DNA of 64,000 bases from Anaerolineales bacterium UBA3499 (GTDB lineage Bacteria > Chloroflexota > Anaerolineae > Anaerolineales > UBA11657): NCBI GenBank assembly GCA_002377585.1, contig DFQC01000025.1:138489-202488 (forward strand). Reading direction: 5' to 3'. The stretch's first letter is position 1, and each line of letters begins with the position of its first letter. Below are positions 54,058 through 63,309 of the stretch, in pieces. The notes beneath the pieces are model-generated. The model saw only the letters and a list, made by a program, of their open reading frames with translations, did no database searches and was not told where the DNA came from. The translations under genes and the position numbers were made by a program.

Positions 54058-55500
54058 CTAATATGATTTGGCAAAGTAAGCTTTATCTTTGGACATTTTT
54101 CCACAATAAATACATGCACCACCTTTGACTGGCAAGTCTATGTCAGGTATACATCGACTTGTTGCTTTTGTATCGCTCTTGATGGCAATCTCACATGTGT
54201 CTTCACCACACCACCATGCAAGAGCAAAACCGTCAGCCACTATTTCTTTAAAATGATCATAATCGCGTGGTTCACAAGTATTACCATCCCTAAATTTGAT
54301 CGCGCGCTCCAAAAGAGAATCCTGTATAACAATCAACAAATCACTCACTTTAGATGTAATATTTTCCTGAGACACAATATTTTTACCTTCTTTGCCAACA
54401 ATATCTCTACGTGCCAATGTTACTGATTGATTTGCAACATCCTTAGGGCCAATCTCCATTCTCAATGGCACTCCCCGCAATTCCCAATAGTTAAATTTGT
54501 GACCAGGTGTGAAACCTTCCCTATCATCAATATGTACTCGAATGTCATGGTCCAATAACTCAGTACTAATACGATCTACAGTCTCCATAACAATGGATTT
54601 TTGACCATCATCCTTGTGAATTGGTATTAAGACAACCTGATGCGGTGCAAGCCTAGGAGGCATAATAATACCTTGATCATCACCATGAGTCATTATCATC
54701 GCGCCTATAAATCTGGTAGATAATCCCCATGAGGTCGTCCAACAATACTGCATCTCGTTGTTATTATCAAGATATTGTATATCAAATGCTTTCGCAAAAT
54801 TCTGCCCAAGATTGTGAGATGTGCCTGCCTGCAAAGCTTTTTTATCACCCATCATCGCTTCAATACTATAGGTGACATCTGCTCCAGGAAATTTCTCAGA
54901 ATTGCTTTTGCGTCCGTAAAAAGGTGCTATAGCAGCTTCATTGCGTGCAAAGTCTATATATACTTCCAGCATCTGCAAAGTCTCTTCTTGCGCTTCTTCA
55001 TAGGTAGCATGAGCTGTGTGACCCTCTTGCCACCAAAACTCCAGTGTTCGTAAAAAAAGCTTGGTCCTCAGTTCCCAACGTACAACACTATTCCATAAAT
55101 TAATCAATACTGGTAAATCGCGATAGGACTTAATCCACTTAGAATACGTGTGACCAATAATTGTTTCTGAAGTTGGACGTACAACTAACGGCTCCTCCAA
55201 TTGCTTGCCCCCACCTATTGTTACTACTGCCAACTCAGGGGAAAATCCTTCTACATGCGATGCCTCACGATCAATAAAACTCTTTGGTATAAACATAGGA
55301 AATCCAGCATTGACGTGACCAGTATCTTTGAAACGCCTATCTAAAGCCTGCTGCATATTTTCCCAAAGGGTCCATCCATAAGGTTTTACTATCATAGTGC
55401 CCCGTGCAGGCCCATAATCAGCCAAGTCTGCACGCATTACTACTGTGTTGTACCAATCGTTATAATCTTCAGTACGAGATGGCAATTTCTTTTTAGACAT
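54058..55500 (-). CDS. proS: Prolyl-tRNA synthetase, archaeal/eukaryal type
   Basis: A 480-residue class II synthetase. Motif 2 is in VVRPTSETIIGHTYSKWI and LRTLEFWWQEGHTAHAT, and motif 3 is further on in RLAPHQVVLIPI. It lacks the large editing domain inserted in the E. coli-type enzyme. It ends with the zinc-binding-like C-terminal domain of the archaeal/eukaryal group (WWCGEDTCE ... GGACIYCGK), closing with KAYFAKSY, where the family ends in Tyr. It starts 39 bases after the LOG gene on the same strand. Confidence 0.94.
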   Translation of the reverse strand: MSKKKLPSRTEDYNDWYNTVVMRADLADYGPARGTMIVKPYGWTLWENMQQALDRRFKDTGHVNAGFPMFIPKSFIDREASHVEGFSPELAVVTIGGGKQLEEPLVVRPTSETIIGHTYSKWIKSYRDLPVLINLWNSVVRWELRTKLFLRTLEFWWQEGHTAHATYEEAQEETLQMLEVYIDFARNEAAIAPFYGRKSNSEKFPGADVTYSIEAMMGDKKALQAGTSHNLGQNFAKAFDIQYLDNNNEMQYCWTTSWGLSTRFIGAMIMTHGDDQGIIMPPRLAPHQVVLIPIHKDDGQKSIVMETVDRISTELLDHDIRVHIDDREGFTPGHKFNYWELRGVPLRMEIGPKDVANQSVTLARRDIVGKEGKNIVSQENITSKVSDLLIVIQDSLLERAIKFRDGNTCEPRDYDHFKEIVADGFALAWWCGEDTCEIAIKSDTKATSRCIPDIDLPVKGGACIYCGKMSKDKAYFAKSY

Positions 55501-55539
55501 ATTAATTATGAATTACTCCAATACAAACACTATGTATTA

Positions 55540-56082
55540 TTATGGTTTTTCCAATCTCTTTACAGCATCAGCTGCTGTATCCACAGTCTTCAGCAACATT
55601 CTATGTGCATCATCAACATAATCACCGCGCTGCTCCACAAGAACATTAACAATATCTGACCATGGTCTGCCAACCACAATCAATTCCTTGCTAGGTATCT
55701 CTTCACACTGTAATAAACCCCATGTGTATGCAATTTCCAACAATGTTCCTATGCCTCCGGGCATAGCAATTGCTGCTTGTGATTCTACTACTAGATGATG
55801 TAAGCGTCCGCGCAAATCATTGTAACGTATTTCTTCTGTAACCCATTGGTTCACCTCTAAACCTGGCACCATTCTCTCAATTTGATCGCAACTTATACCT
55901 ATTACATGACCACCAGCTTCACTAGCGCCTCGACTAACCGCCTCCATGACACCGCGATAAGCACCGGTAGAAACAATGTAACCAGCCTTAGCCAACAAAC
56001 TGCCTAGTTCGAGTGCTTCACGATAAGTAGCAGTTCCTTCTCGTGGACGAGAAGACCCAAAAACAACGACTATTGGTAACAT
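55540..56082 (-). CDS. LOG-family (lysine decarboxylase-like) nucleotide phosphoribohydrolase
   Basis: A 180-residue Rossmann-like protein with the family signature PGGIGTLLEIAYTW at about 107-120 and an N-terminal VVFGSSRPREGTATYREALE. In plants and bacteria LOG proteins cut cytokinin nucleotides or related AMP-type nucleotides to base plus ribose 5-phosphate. The EVNQWVTEEIRYNDLRGRLH segment also resembles TIGR00725-type members. The exact substrate is uncertain. Probably co-transcribed with proS. Confidence 0.85.
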   Translation of the reverse strand: MLPIVVVFGSSRPREGTATYREALELGSLLAKAGYIVSTGAYRGVMEAVSRGASEAGGHVIGISCDQIERMVPGLEVNQWVTEEIRYNDLRGRLHHLVVESQAAIAMPGGIGTLLEIAYTWGLLQCEEIPSKELIVVGRPWSDIVNVLVEQRGDYVDDAHRMLLKTVDTAADAVKRLEKP

Positions 56083-56145
56083 GTCTTTAGTGTACCATAG
56101 TGACTAGATAAAACATCAAATTGCTAATAAATGGAATTGAGTGAA

Positions 56146-56154
56146 TGGTATAAT
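56146..56154 (+). promoter_or_regulatory. Extended -10 promoter of the malic enzyme gene
   Basis: TGG TATAAT at 56146-56154, a perfect extended -10 without a good -35. The ATG follows about 98 bases later, so the mRNA would have a leader of roughly 90 bases. I see no known riboswitch in it. Confidence 0.5.
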
Positions 56155-56252
56155 GCATTTAAAATAAGAAACGTGTGTTGATTGATTGAAATCGGCCATG
56201 ATTAAATGTAATAATTGAAAAGTAATTTGAGTAAAATTGTACTTGGTATACA

Positions 56253-58523
56253 ATGAGTATTAAAAAATCTGAAGTATTTGAATATCATAGTGATAAACGA
56301 CCTGGCAAAATAGAGGTCGTGGCTAGCAAGCCTCTGGAAACACAACGCCATCTCTCACTAGCCTATAGTCCTGGTGTAGCCGAAGTAGTAACTGCTATTG
56401 CTGAAAACAACGAGACAGCATACAGTTATACAGCAAAAGCCAATCTTGTTGCTGTAATTTCTAACGGTACCGCTATTTTAGGTTTGGGAAATCTAGGAGC
56501 ACTCGCATCCAAAGCGGTTATGGAAGGTAAGGGTGTGCTTTTCAAACAATTCGCAGATATTGATGTATTTGACATTGAAGTAGATACTGAGAACACCGAA
56601 AAACTGATTGAAGTCGTACAAGCAATATCTCCAACTTTTGGTGGCATCAATTTAGAAGACATCAAATCACCTGAATGTTTCGAGATTGAACAGCGCTTAG
56701 TAGACTCGTTAGACATTCCTGTATTCCACGATGATCAACATGGTACAGCTATCATCTCTGGAGCTGCACTTCTCAATGCACTAGAAATAACTGGTAAATC
56801 AGCCACTGAATTGCGTGTTGTAGTCTCAGGTGCAGGTGCAAGTGCAATTTCATGTTCCGATTTTTATATAACACTCGGAGTCAAACGGGAAAATATCATG
56901 ATGGTTGATTCTCGTGGAGTAATTTATAAGGGCAGAGACTCTGGAATGAACAAGTTCAAAGAGCGTTTTGCTATTGATACTGATTGTCGTACACTTGAAG
57001 ATGCAGTGCGTGGTTCGGATCTTTTTCTGGGGCTTTCAGTAGCTGATTTATTAACACCAGATATGCTGCAGACCATGGCGGATCAGCCGATAATTTTTGC
57101 AATGGCCAACCCTGACCCAGAAATTAACTATGACTTAGCCAAGAAAGTTCGACCTGACGCTCTTGTTGCAACTGGCAGAAGCGACTTTCCTAATCAAGTA
57201 AACAATGTACTAGGATTTCCATTTATTTTTCGAGGAGCACTGGACGTAGGTGCACGTACTATCAATGACGAGATGAAAGTTGCGGCAGCTAAAGCTCTCG
57301 CAAACCTTACTCATGAAGATGTGCCCGACAGTGTATTAAAAGCTTACGGGCTTGATAGCCTAACCTTTGGTCCGGATTATCTGATTCCAAAACCCTTTGA
57401 TCCTAGAGTGCTAATCTGGGAAAGTACAGCAGTTGCAGAAGCTGCTATACGCACAGGAGTAGCACGTCGAAATATAGATTTAGAGATATATCGAGAACAG
57501 CTTGCTTCAAGATTAGGTCATGGACGTCAAGTTCATCGACACATAATTAATGTGGCCCGCCAACAACCCAAGCGTATTGTATTTCCTGAAGGAGAGGAAA
57601 ATAAAATATTGCGCGCGGCTGCACAGATAATTGAAAGAGGCATAGGACAGCCAATACTGCTAGGCAGACCTGAAATAATAGATAAAAAAATGGCTGATCT
57701 CGGATTAACATCAAAGGTGCAAATAGTTGATCCTAGTGCACATTCAAACCCTAAAGTCAATGAGGATCCCTCTAGATACCAAGTTTACACTGAAGCGTAT
57801 TATCGACAACGAGAAAGACATGGTGTAACAATCGCACTTGCACGCGAACGTATGTCTACACCAAATATATACGGAATGATGATGGTACATGAAGGAGACG
57901 CTGACGCTTTTCTTTCAGGACTTACCTATGAATATCCCGACGTCATTCGTCCTGCCCTACAACTTTTTGGTACCCAGGCAGGCACCGAACGCGTGACAGG
58001 GGCATACCTAGTAATAGTAGAAGAGCGAGTTTTCATTTTTACTGATGCAACCGTAAATGTGGAACTTGATGAAAACACATTAGCTGAAGCTGCAATTCTC
58101 GCAGCAGATTTTGCTAAAACTCTTGAGATTGATCCACGAGTCGCAATGCTAAGTTTCTCCAACTTCGGAAGTTCACAACATCCTATTTCACAAAAGGTTC
58201 GTAGAGCTGTAAAGATTGTCCAAAAACGGCGTCCTGATTTGGATATTGATGGTGAAATGCAAGCAGATGTAGCGGTATCCCCAGAATTGATAGAAGAAAG
58301 GTTCCCATTCAGCCAAGTGAAAGATGCTAATGTATTAGTATTTCCAAGTCTCGCATCTGCAAATATCGCATACAAGTTATTGCAGCAACTAACAGGAGCA
58401 TCTACCATAGGTCCTGTACTACTAGGGATGGGATCTCCAGTTCATGTCTTGCAAGCTGGAGATAGTGTAGACCAAATTGTCAACATGTCCGCAGTAGCGG
58501 TAATGGATGCGCAAAGACGCTAA
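56253..58523 (+). CDS. maeB: Malic enzyme fused to phosphotransacetylase-like domain (MaeB type)
   Basis: A 756-residue fusion. The malic enzyme half (about 1-420) has LSLAYSPGVAEV, the metal and substrate loop GGINLEDIKSPECFEIE, PVFHDDQHGTAI and the NAD(P) motif VVSGAGASAISCSD. The C-terminal half (about 435-756) is a phosphate acetyltransferase-like domain (RIVFPEGEENKILRAAAQII; AEAAILAADFAKTLEIDPRV). In MaeB proteins that half is regulatory, binding acetyl-CoA. The enzyme decarboxylates malate to pyruvate with NADP+. Convergent with metK. Confidence 0.94.
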   Translation: MSIKKSEVFEYHSDKRPGKIEVVASKPLETQRHLSLAYSPGVAEVVTAIAENNETAYSYTAKANLVAVISNGTAILGLGNLGALASKAVMEGKGVLFKQFADIDVFDIEVDTENTEKLIEVVQAISPTFGGINLEDIKSPECFEIEQRLVDSLDIPVFHDDQHGTAIISGAALLNALEITGKSATELRVVVSGAGASAISCSDFYITLGVKRENIMMVDSRGVIYKGRDSGMNKFKERFAIDTDCRTLEDAVRGSDLFLGLSVADLLTPDMLQTMADQPIIFAMANPDPEINYDLAKKVRPDALVATGRSDFPNQVNNVLGFPFIFRGALDVGARTINDEMKVAAAKALANLTHEDVPDSVLKAYGLDSLTFGPDYLIPKPFDPRVLIWESTAVAEAAIRTGVARRNIDLEIYREQLASRLGHGRQVHRHIINVARQQPKRIVFPEGEENKILRAAAQIIERGIGQPILLGRPEIIDKKMADLGLTSKVQIVDPSAHSNPKVNEDPSRYQVYTEAYYRQRERHGVTIALARERMSTPNIYGMMMVHEGDADAFLSGLTYEYPDVIRPALQLFGTQAGTERVTGAYLVIVEERVFIFTDATVNVELDENTLAEAAILAADFAKTLEIDPRVAMLSFSNFGSSQHPISQKVRRAVKIVQKRRPDLDIDGEMQADVAVSPELIEERFPFSQVKDANVLVFPSLASANIAYKLLQQLTGASTIGPVLLGMGSPVHVLQAGDSVDQIVNMSAVAVMDAQRR

Positions 58524-58616
58524 AAGAACCCTCTATCTCTGTTGTTTGTGTACCTACTCAAATCAATCCACATTGTGAATAGTTGTGAGGAAACAAGATC
58601 CAACAAAGACAATATT

Positions 58617-59834
58617 TTACAATCGGTCGGCAGATGCCTGTAAGGCATCTATTCTATCTGTTCGCTCCCAAGGTAAATCCAGATCATCTCGACCAAAATG
58701 TCCATAAGATGCCGTCTGACGATATATTGGCCTACGCAAATCCAAATCGCGGATAATTGCTCCTGGACGCAAATCAAACACTTCTGATATCAACTGGCCA
58801 ATATGTTGATCTTCAATGGTTCCAGTACCAAAAGTCTCGACATTGATACTTAAAGGCATAGCAACACCAATCGCATAAGCCAACTGGATTTCGCATCTTG
58901 CTGCAAAACCAGCAGCTACAACGTTTTTAGCAACCCAACGTGCTGCATATGAAGCACTTCGATCTACTTTAGTGCAATCTTTTCCGCTAAATGCACCACC
59001 ACCATGCCGACCCATACCACCATAAGTATCGACAATGATTTTACGTCCAGTGAGACCGGCATCACCCTTAGGACCACCTACCACAAATTTGCCAGTTGGA
59101 TTAGTTATAACTTTCAAATCATCATCTATGAGATTAGAAGGCAATACTGGCATGATAACATTTTCAGTAATCTCATTTCTTATATCATCCTGTGAAACTT
59201 GCTGATCATGTTGCGTGCTAATAAGTACCGTATCAATTCTTTTGGGTTTTCCATAACTATATTCCACAGTAACCTGACTTTTACCGTCAGGACGTAACCA
59301 ATCAAGCACACCATCACGTCTAACCTTAGATAGACGCCGCGTAAGCTTGTGAGCAAGATAGATCGGCATTGGCATCAATGTATCTGTCTCATTACATGCA
59401 AAACCAAACATCATTCCTTGATCTCCGGCGCCCACTGCTTCTATCTCAGCTTCCGTGTCGATGTTGCCAGATTTAGCTTCCAAAGATTGATCCACGCCAA
59501 GTGCTATGTCTGGACTCTGCGACGACACAGCAACTTGCACACCACAAGTATCAGCATCAAATCCAGTATCACTGCCATTGTAACCTATATCCTTTACTAC
59601 TTCCCGAACTACTTTATTGAAATTAACGTAGCAACTCGTAGTAATCTCGCCAAGCAACATAACAAACCCAGTTTTCACTGCAGTTTCACATGCCACCCTA
59701 CCGTACGGATCTTCAGCCATGATCGCATCTAGCACAGCATCGCTTATTTGATCACACATTTTGTCTGGATGTCCCTCTGTCACTGATTCAGAGGTGAATA
59801 ATAATGTAGATGATTCCATAAAAGAGTTACTCAT
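58617..59834 (-). CDS. metK: S-adenosylmethionine synthetase
   Basis: A 405-residue enzyme making SAM from methionine and ATP. Signatures: FTSESVTEGHPDKMCDQISD at the start, GAGDQGMMFGFACNET as the ATP/phosphate loop, and GGGAFSGKDCTKVDRSAAY-type sequence (here GGGAFSGKDCTKVDRSASYA, with Ser for the usual Pro-Thr-Lys-Val variant residues preserved). The first ATG (59834) has AGGAGA nine bases upstream. A long leader (about 180 bases) precedes it. Confidence 0.97.
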   Translation of the reverse strand: MSNSFMESSTLLFTSESVTEGHPDKMCDQISDAVLDAIMAEDPYGRVACETAVKTGFVMLLGEITTSCYVNFNKVVREVVKDIGYNGSDTGFDADTCGVQVAVSSQSPDIALGVDQSLEAKSGNIDTEAEIEAVGAGDQGMMFGFACNETDTLMPMPIYLAHKLTRRLSKVRRDGVLDWLRPDGKSQVTVEYSYGKPKRIDTVLISTQHDQQVSQDDIRNEITENVIMPVLPSNLIDDDLKVITNPTGKFVVGGPKGDAGLTGRKIIVDTYGGMGRHGGGAFSGKDCTKVDRSASYAARWVAKNVVAAGFAARCEIQLAYAIGVAMPLSINVETFGTGTIEDQHIGQLISEVFDLRPGAIIRDLDLRRPIYRQTASYGHFGRDDLDLPWERTDRIDALQASADRL

Positions 59835-60163
59835 AAAATATTGTCTCCTAACTTAGACACACATTCATATAGAAAATAGTTGAACACATGAACAACGAAA
59901 TAGCAATGTAGTGATATAACCTAACCAATCATTTAGTTGGGTTTATGAGGTCAATAATCGATGAATACACTTATCGCCCAATCTCTTTTCAAACCAAACT
60001 TAAATTACCTATTATTGCCAATATACCATATGAGATTTAGGCTTGCAAGGATATAACAAAATTCGCACATCACTAACATAATTATTGGATGGAACACCCT
60101 AAAATTACTATGCGAAATGATCAACAGAGAAAAAGAATACCACAAAGGTGTCTCATTAACAAA
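59835..60163 (-). other. metK leader and promoter region
   Basis: 329 bases between the sugar transferase stop and metK. It contains the metK promoter (60020-60048) and then about 180 transcribed bases. Two weak pairings are visible: CGAT/ATCG near 59960, and an 8-bp stem with one mismatch at 59921-59946. I cannot match it to SAM-I, SAM-II or the SAM/SAH riboswitch; the SAM-I core words are absent. The small frame at 60089-60505 is antisense to the transferase and rejected. Confidence 0.6.
60020..60048 (-). promoter_or_regulatory. Promoter of metK
   Basis: On the minus strand TTGCAA (60048-60043), 17 bases, then TATATT (60025-60020), with TGG directly before the -10. The predicted start near 60013 gives a leader of about 180 bases before the metK ATG. 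Confidence 0.6.
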
Positions 60164-61585
60164 TCAATATGCAGTACCAGAAAGCACTTTAAAAACTGTG
60201 CGAATAATAATCTTGAAATCCAACCAAAGCGACCAGTTTTCTACATACCACAAATCATATCGGGTTCTATCCTCAATGGAGGTATCTCCACGCAATCCAT
60301 TGACTTGTGCCCAACCAGTAATGCCTGCTTTCTCACGATGCCTTTCCATATATCTAGGAATACTTTCCTGAAATTTTTCAACAAACTGGGGTTGTTCCGG
60401 ACGAGGACCCACAAGACTCATATCACCCAATACTACGTTGATCAATTGTGGCAATTCATCTATAGAAAAACGTCGAATAAATCTACCGAGACCTGTACGC
60501 CGTGAGTCTTCTGCAACTGTCCATTGACTCTCTTCACTCGCATTTGCTCTCATTGATCGAAACTTGAAAATCTTGAAATCTTTACCGTCTAATCCAACAC
60601 GATCCTGAAAAAAGAATACTGGGCCACGAGATTCAAGTTTAATCAAAGCCGCAATTAACATCATTAACGGGGACAACAATACAAGACCGATTGAGCTCAT
60701 AAGCAAATCAACCACTCGTTTAAGAGATAGTCGCCAACCTCTGAGAGCAACATCACGTACATTAAGCAAAGGCAAACCTCCTAAATCATCTACAGAAACT
60801 TCGCCCGCCATAATCTCATATACGTCTGGAATAACCTTGACGCTCACATGACCCCTCTGACACCTAACAATTAGACTCAAAAGTTCATCTCTAGTAGCAT
60901 CTGGTCTAGCTATAATAACCTCATCAACTGCATAGTTATCAACTAAATCAGCTAAATCTTTCGAATGCCCTATTACGGGCACACCTAACAAATCTTGCAT
61001 ATCTTCTGACCCATCAACTAAACCTACCAATTGATATCCTAGATGTGGCATCCAAGTTGCTTTTTGAATTACTACAGCAGCTGCGTCTCCAGTACCAACT
61101 ATTAGAAGTCTCTGCAGACCAATACCGCGTGCACGCAAACTTGTCAGTATGCCGCTATAACCACTACGCCCTAACAGCACTAGAGCAATAGTGAGGACCC
61201 ATGCATAAACTACTATAGTTCTTGAATAATCTACTTCAAACACTGTATTTTTGAACAGTAAAGTAGAGAAAGCAATAGAAAATAAAGCCCCAATCGAAAC
61301 AGCACTAAAGACAGCATAAGCTCTGTCCACACGTCCAATAGTACGCGTACCATGATATAGGCGATTAAGATAGAAAACTATTTGAATACATATAACTTGC
61401 ACCACAATTACTCGACCATATGCAGTAACAGATTCGAGTCCTTGTGGCTCCGTAGGAAAAGCTATGGCAGTTCTCAATTGATAGGCAAGCAAATATGCCA
61501 ATGATATTATCACCGCATCTAATAATACTAACAACAATGTAGTTATTGATTGAAAATGTTTGTTACTAATTGATGTTATTACCAT
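60164..61585 (-). CDS. Polyprenyl-phosphate sugar-1-phosphate transferase (WcaJ/WbaP-like)
   Basis: A 473-residue initiating glycosyltransferase for exopolysaccharide or surface glycan. Four N-terminal membrane helices (about 12-125) lead to a nucleotide-binding-like cytosolic domain (LLIVGTGDAAAVVIQKA, about 150-250). The catalytic bacterial-sugar-transferase domain follows at about 285-473 (KRVVDLLMSSIGLVLLSPLM; KFRSMRANA; RRFSIDELPQLINVVLGDMS; LVGPRPEQP; GITGWAQVNGLRG). It transfers a hexose 1-phosphate to undecaprenyl phosphate. Co-directional with murE, 15 bases upstream. Confidence 0.94.
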   Translation of the reverse strand: MVITSISNKHFQSITTLLLVLLDAVIISLAYLLAYQLRTAIAFPTEPQGLESVTAYGRVIVVQVICIQIVFYLNRLYHGTRTIGRVDRAYAVFSAVSIGALFSIAFSTLLFKNTVFEVDYSRTIVVYAWVLTIALVLLGRSGYSGILTSLRARGIGLQRLLIVGTGDAAAVVIQKATWMPHLGYQLVGLVDGSEDMQDLLGVPVIGHSKDLADLVDNYAVDEVIIARPDATRDELLSLIVRCQRGHVSVKVIPDVYEIMAGEVSVDDLGGLPLLNVRDVALRGWRLSLKRVVDLLMSSIGLVLLSPLMMLIAALIKLESRGPVFFFQDRVGLDGKDFKIFKFRSMRANASEESQWTVAEDSRRTGLGRFIRRFSIDELPQLINVVLGDMSLVGPRPEQPQFVEKFQESIPRYMERHREKAGITGWAQVNGLRGDTSIEDRTRYDLWYVENWSLWLDFKIIIRTVFKVLSGTAY

Positions 61586-61600
61586 AGCATATTAGTATTC

Positions 61601-63172
61601 TTAATTTTCACCATAGCTAGTAGGAAGTTTAGGCGGATCATCAACCCTCTTTCCCATCCGCTCCGCAACAGCTGCATACATTGCCACTCGATCATCCCAT
61701 GGATACTCAATCACTCCAAAACACATAGACTGCTCATGAGCCTTACCACAAGCCAACACCATATCACCACTGACTGCCATATCTACCGCAAACCGTATAG
61801 CATCAGCCCGATCAGATATTTTACAATATGTCTGACCTTCTATACCTCCTCTCTTCTCACATCCTGATGCAATCTCTGACATTATGTCAGATAAAGACTC
61901 TGTACGAGGATCTTCAGCAGTAATGACAGTAAAATCTGCCAATTCAGCTGCGATGGAGCCCATCCAGCTACGCTTAGCCACATCCCGCAATCCAGCAGAT
62001 CCAAACACCACAATAATACGACCGTTCGTTATATTCCTTACTGAAACCAATAATTTTCGCAAAGAATTTGGCGTATGCGCAAAATCGACTACAGCTTTAA
62101 AATCCTGACCAACATTAATATATTCCATCCTACCAGGAATACACTCAAGAGATGCAATACCTGCCTGTATATATTTACGATTAATAGACAGACCATTATA
62201 AGAAACAGCTATTGCTGCAAGACAATTGCTGATATTGTATTCTCCTACAAGGCCAGTTTCTATTGAAAAACAATCATTGTCTATGTTGACATCAAAACGA
62301 GTATTTTCTTCATCGATACTAACATTAGTTGCTTTAACAGTGGATTGTGATTCAATACCATAGTCCACTAAATTCGTCTTAAGTTTATTCTTTATGAAAG
62401 TATAACTGAGTCCATCATCATAATTAAGCACAGCTAGCTTATTGATTTTAGGTTTAGACACACTAGAGTCAACCTGCCTGAACAATAACGACTTTGCGTT
62501 CATATAAGATTCAAAAGTACCGTGATAATCCAAATGTTCATGAGTAATATTGGTCAAGACTGCAATATCAAAATCACATGCAGCCACCCTCTGCTGCACT
62601 AGACCATGTGATGTTACTTCAATCACACAGTGCGTCATTCCTGTATCCACCATCTGAGCCAACAAATCCTGTAAAGCCACAGCATCAGGAGTTGTTACAT
62701 GGAATCCAGTATCCTTAGTTTCATCACCAATTACAGCATTGACAGTTGTAATAAGTCCGGCACGAATGCCAGCGGCACATAGTATGCTATGAATAATATT
62801 GCACGTAGTTGTCTTACCGTCTGTACCAGTAACACCTATCATGACTAAATTTCGTGAGGGGAATTTTCGCAAGGTTGAAGCACACCATGATAGTGCCCTA
62901 GTACTATTATCAACCTGTATATATGGAACATCTAATTCGCCGAACCATTCACATACTCTTGCAAATGGACGTTCACCCATAACAGCAGAGGCTCCATTAT
63001 TAAGAGCAGATGATATAAATTCATGGCCATCTGACACTAAGCCAGTACGGGCAACAAACAACGCTCCAGGAACAACATTATTTGAATCCTCCACCACAGA
63101 AATGATGTCTGGATCACTATTACAGGAGATATTGGATGGATGAATAACTGATAAAAGTTCTGAAAGATTCAC
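61601..63172 (-). CDS. murE: UDP-N-acetylmuramyl-tripeptide synthetase
   Basis: A 523-residue Mur ligase adding the third peptide residue to UDP-MurNAc-L-Ala-D-Glu. The ATP loop GVTGTDGKTTTCNII, the Mur middle-domain motif ITHEHLDYHG, and the C-terminal GRIIVVFGSAGLRD and ITAEDPRTES are present. The specificity loop reads EDPR where meso-diaminopimelate enzymes have DNPR, so Arg is kept but Asn is replaced. Thermotoga MurE (DDPR) accepts lysine, so the amino acid used is uncertain. It proves a peptidoglycan pathway. Confidence 0.94.
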   Translation of the reverse strand: MNLSELLSVIHPSNISCNSDPDIISVVEDSNNVVPGALFVARTGLVSDGHEFISSALNNGASAVMGERPFARVCEWFGELDVPYIQVDNSTRALSWCASTLRKFPSRNLVMIGVTGTDGKTTTCNIIHSILCAAGIRAGLITTVNAVIGDETKDTGFHVTTPDAVALQDLLAQMVDTGMTHCVIEVTSHGLVQQRVAACDFDIAVLTNITHEHLDYHGTFESYMNAKSLLFRQVDSSVSKPKINKLAVLNYDDGLSYTFIKNKLKTNLVDYGIESQSTVKATNVSIDEENTRFDVNIDNDCFSIETGLVGEYNISNCLAAIAVSYNGLSINRKYIQAGIASLECIPGRMEYINVGQDFKAVVDFAHTPNSLRKLLVSVRNITNGRIIVVFGSAGLRDVAKRSWMGSIAAELADFTVITAEDPRTESLSDIMSEIASGCEKRGGIEGQTYCKISDRADAIRFAVDMAVSGDMVLACGKAHEQSMCFGVIEYPWDDRVAMYAAVAERMGKRVDDPPKLPTSYGEN

Positions 63173-63242
63173 AATGATCTATATAAGTTTTCGGTATACA
63201 GACTCCTGAATATATACTAAATTATACCCCGACAGGTTAACC

Positions 63243-63284
63243 AAAACAGTCCCGGATCTAATTTGTCGATTTGATCCAGGACTG
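63243..63284 (-). terminator. Terminator after the ATP synthase b/delta gene
   Basis: On the minus strand CAGTCCTGGATC (63284-63273) pairs with GATCCGGGACTG (63258-63247), 12 bp with one G-T pair and a 14-base loop. TTTTGGTT follows at 63246 onward. It ends transcription between the ATP synthase genes and murE, so murE needs its own promoter. Confidence 0.85.
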
Positions 63285-63309
63285 CCATATTTATTAAGCT
63301 ATAACTATC

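Noticed and set aside
57926..58408. 160-residue minus-strand frame inside the malic enzyme-PTA gene
   Set aside because: It is a shadow of the phosphotransacetylase-like domain.
59835..60013. A SAM-I, SAM-II or SAM/SAH riboswitch before metK
   Set aside because: None of the conserved core words of these classes could be found on the minus strand, so only an unclassified leader is reported.
60089..60505. 138-residue plus-strand frame opposite the sugar transferase
   Set aside because: The transferase C-terminal motifs are on the minus strand; the plus frame is Cys/Asn/His-rich noise.
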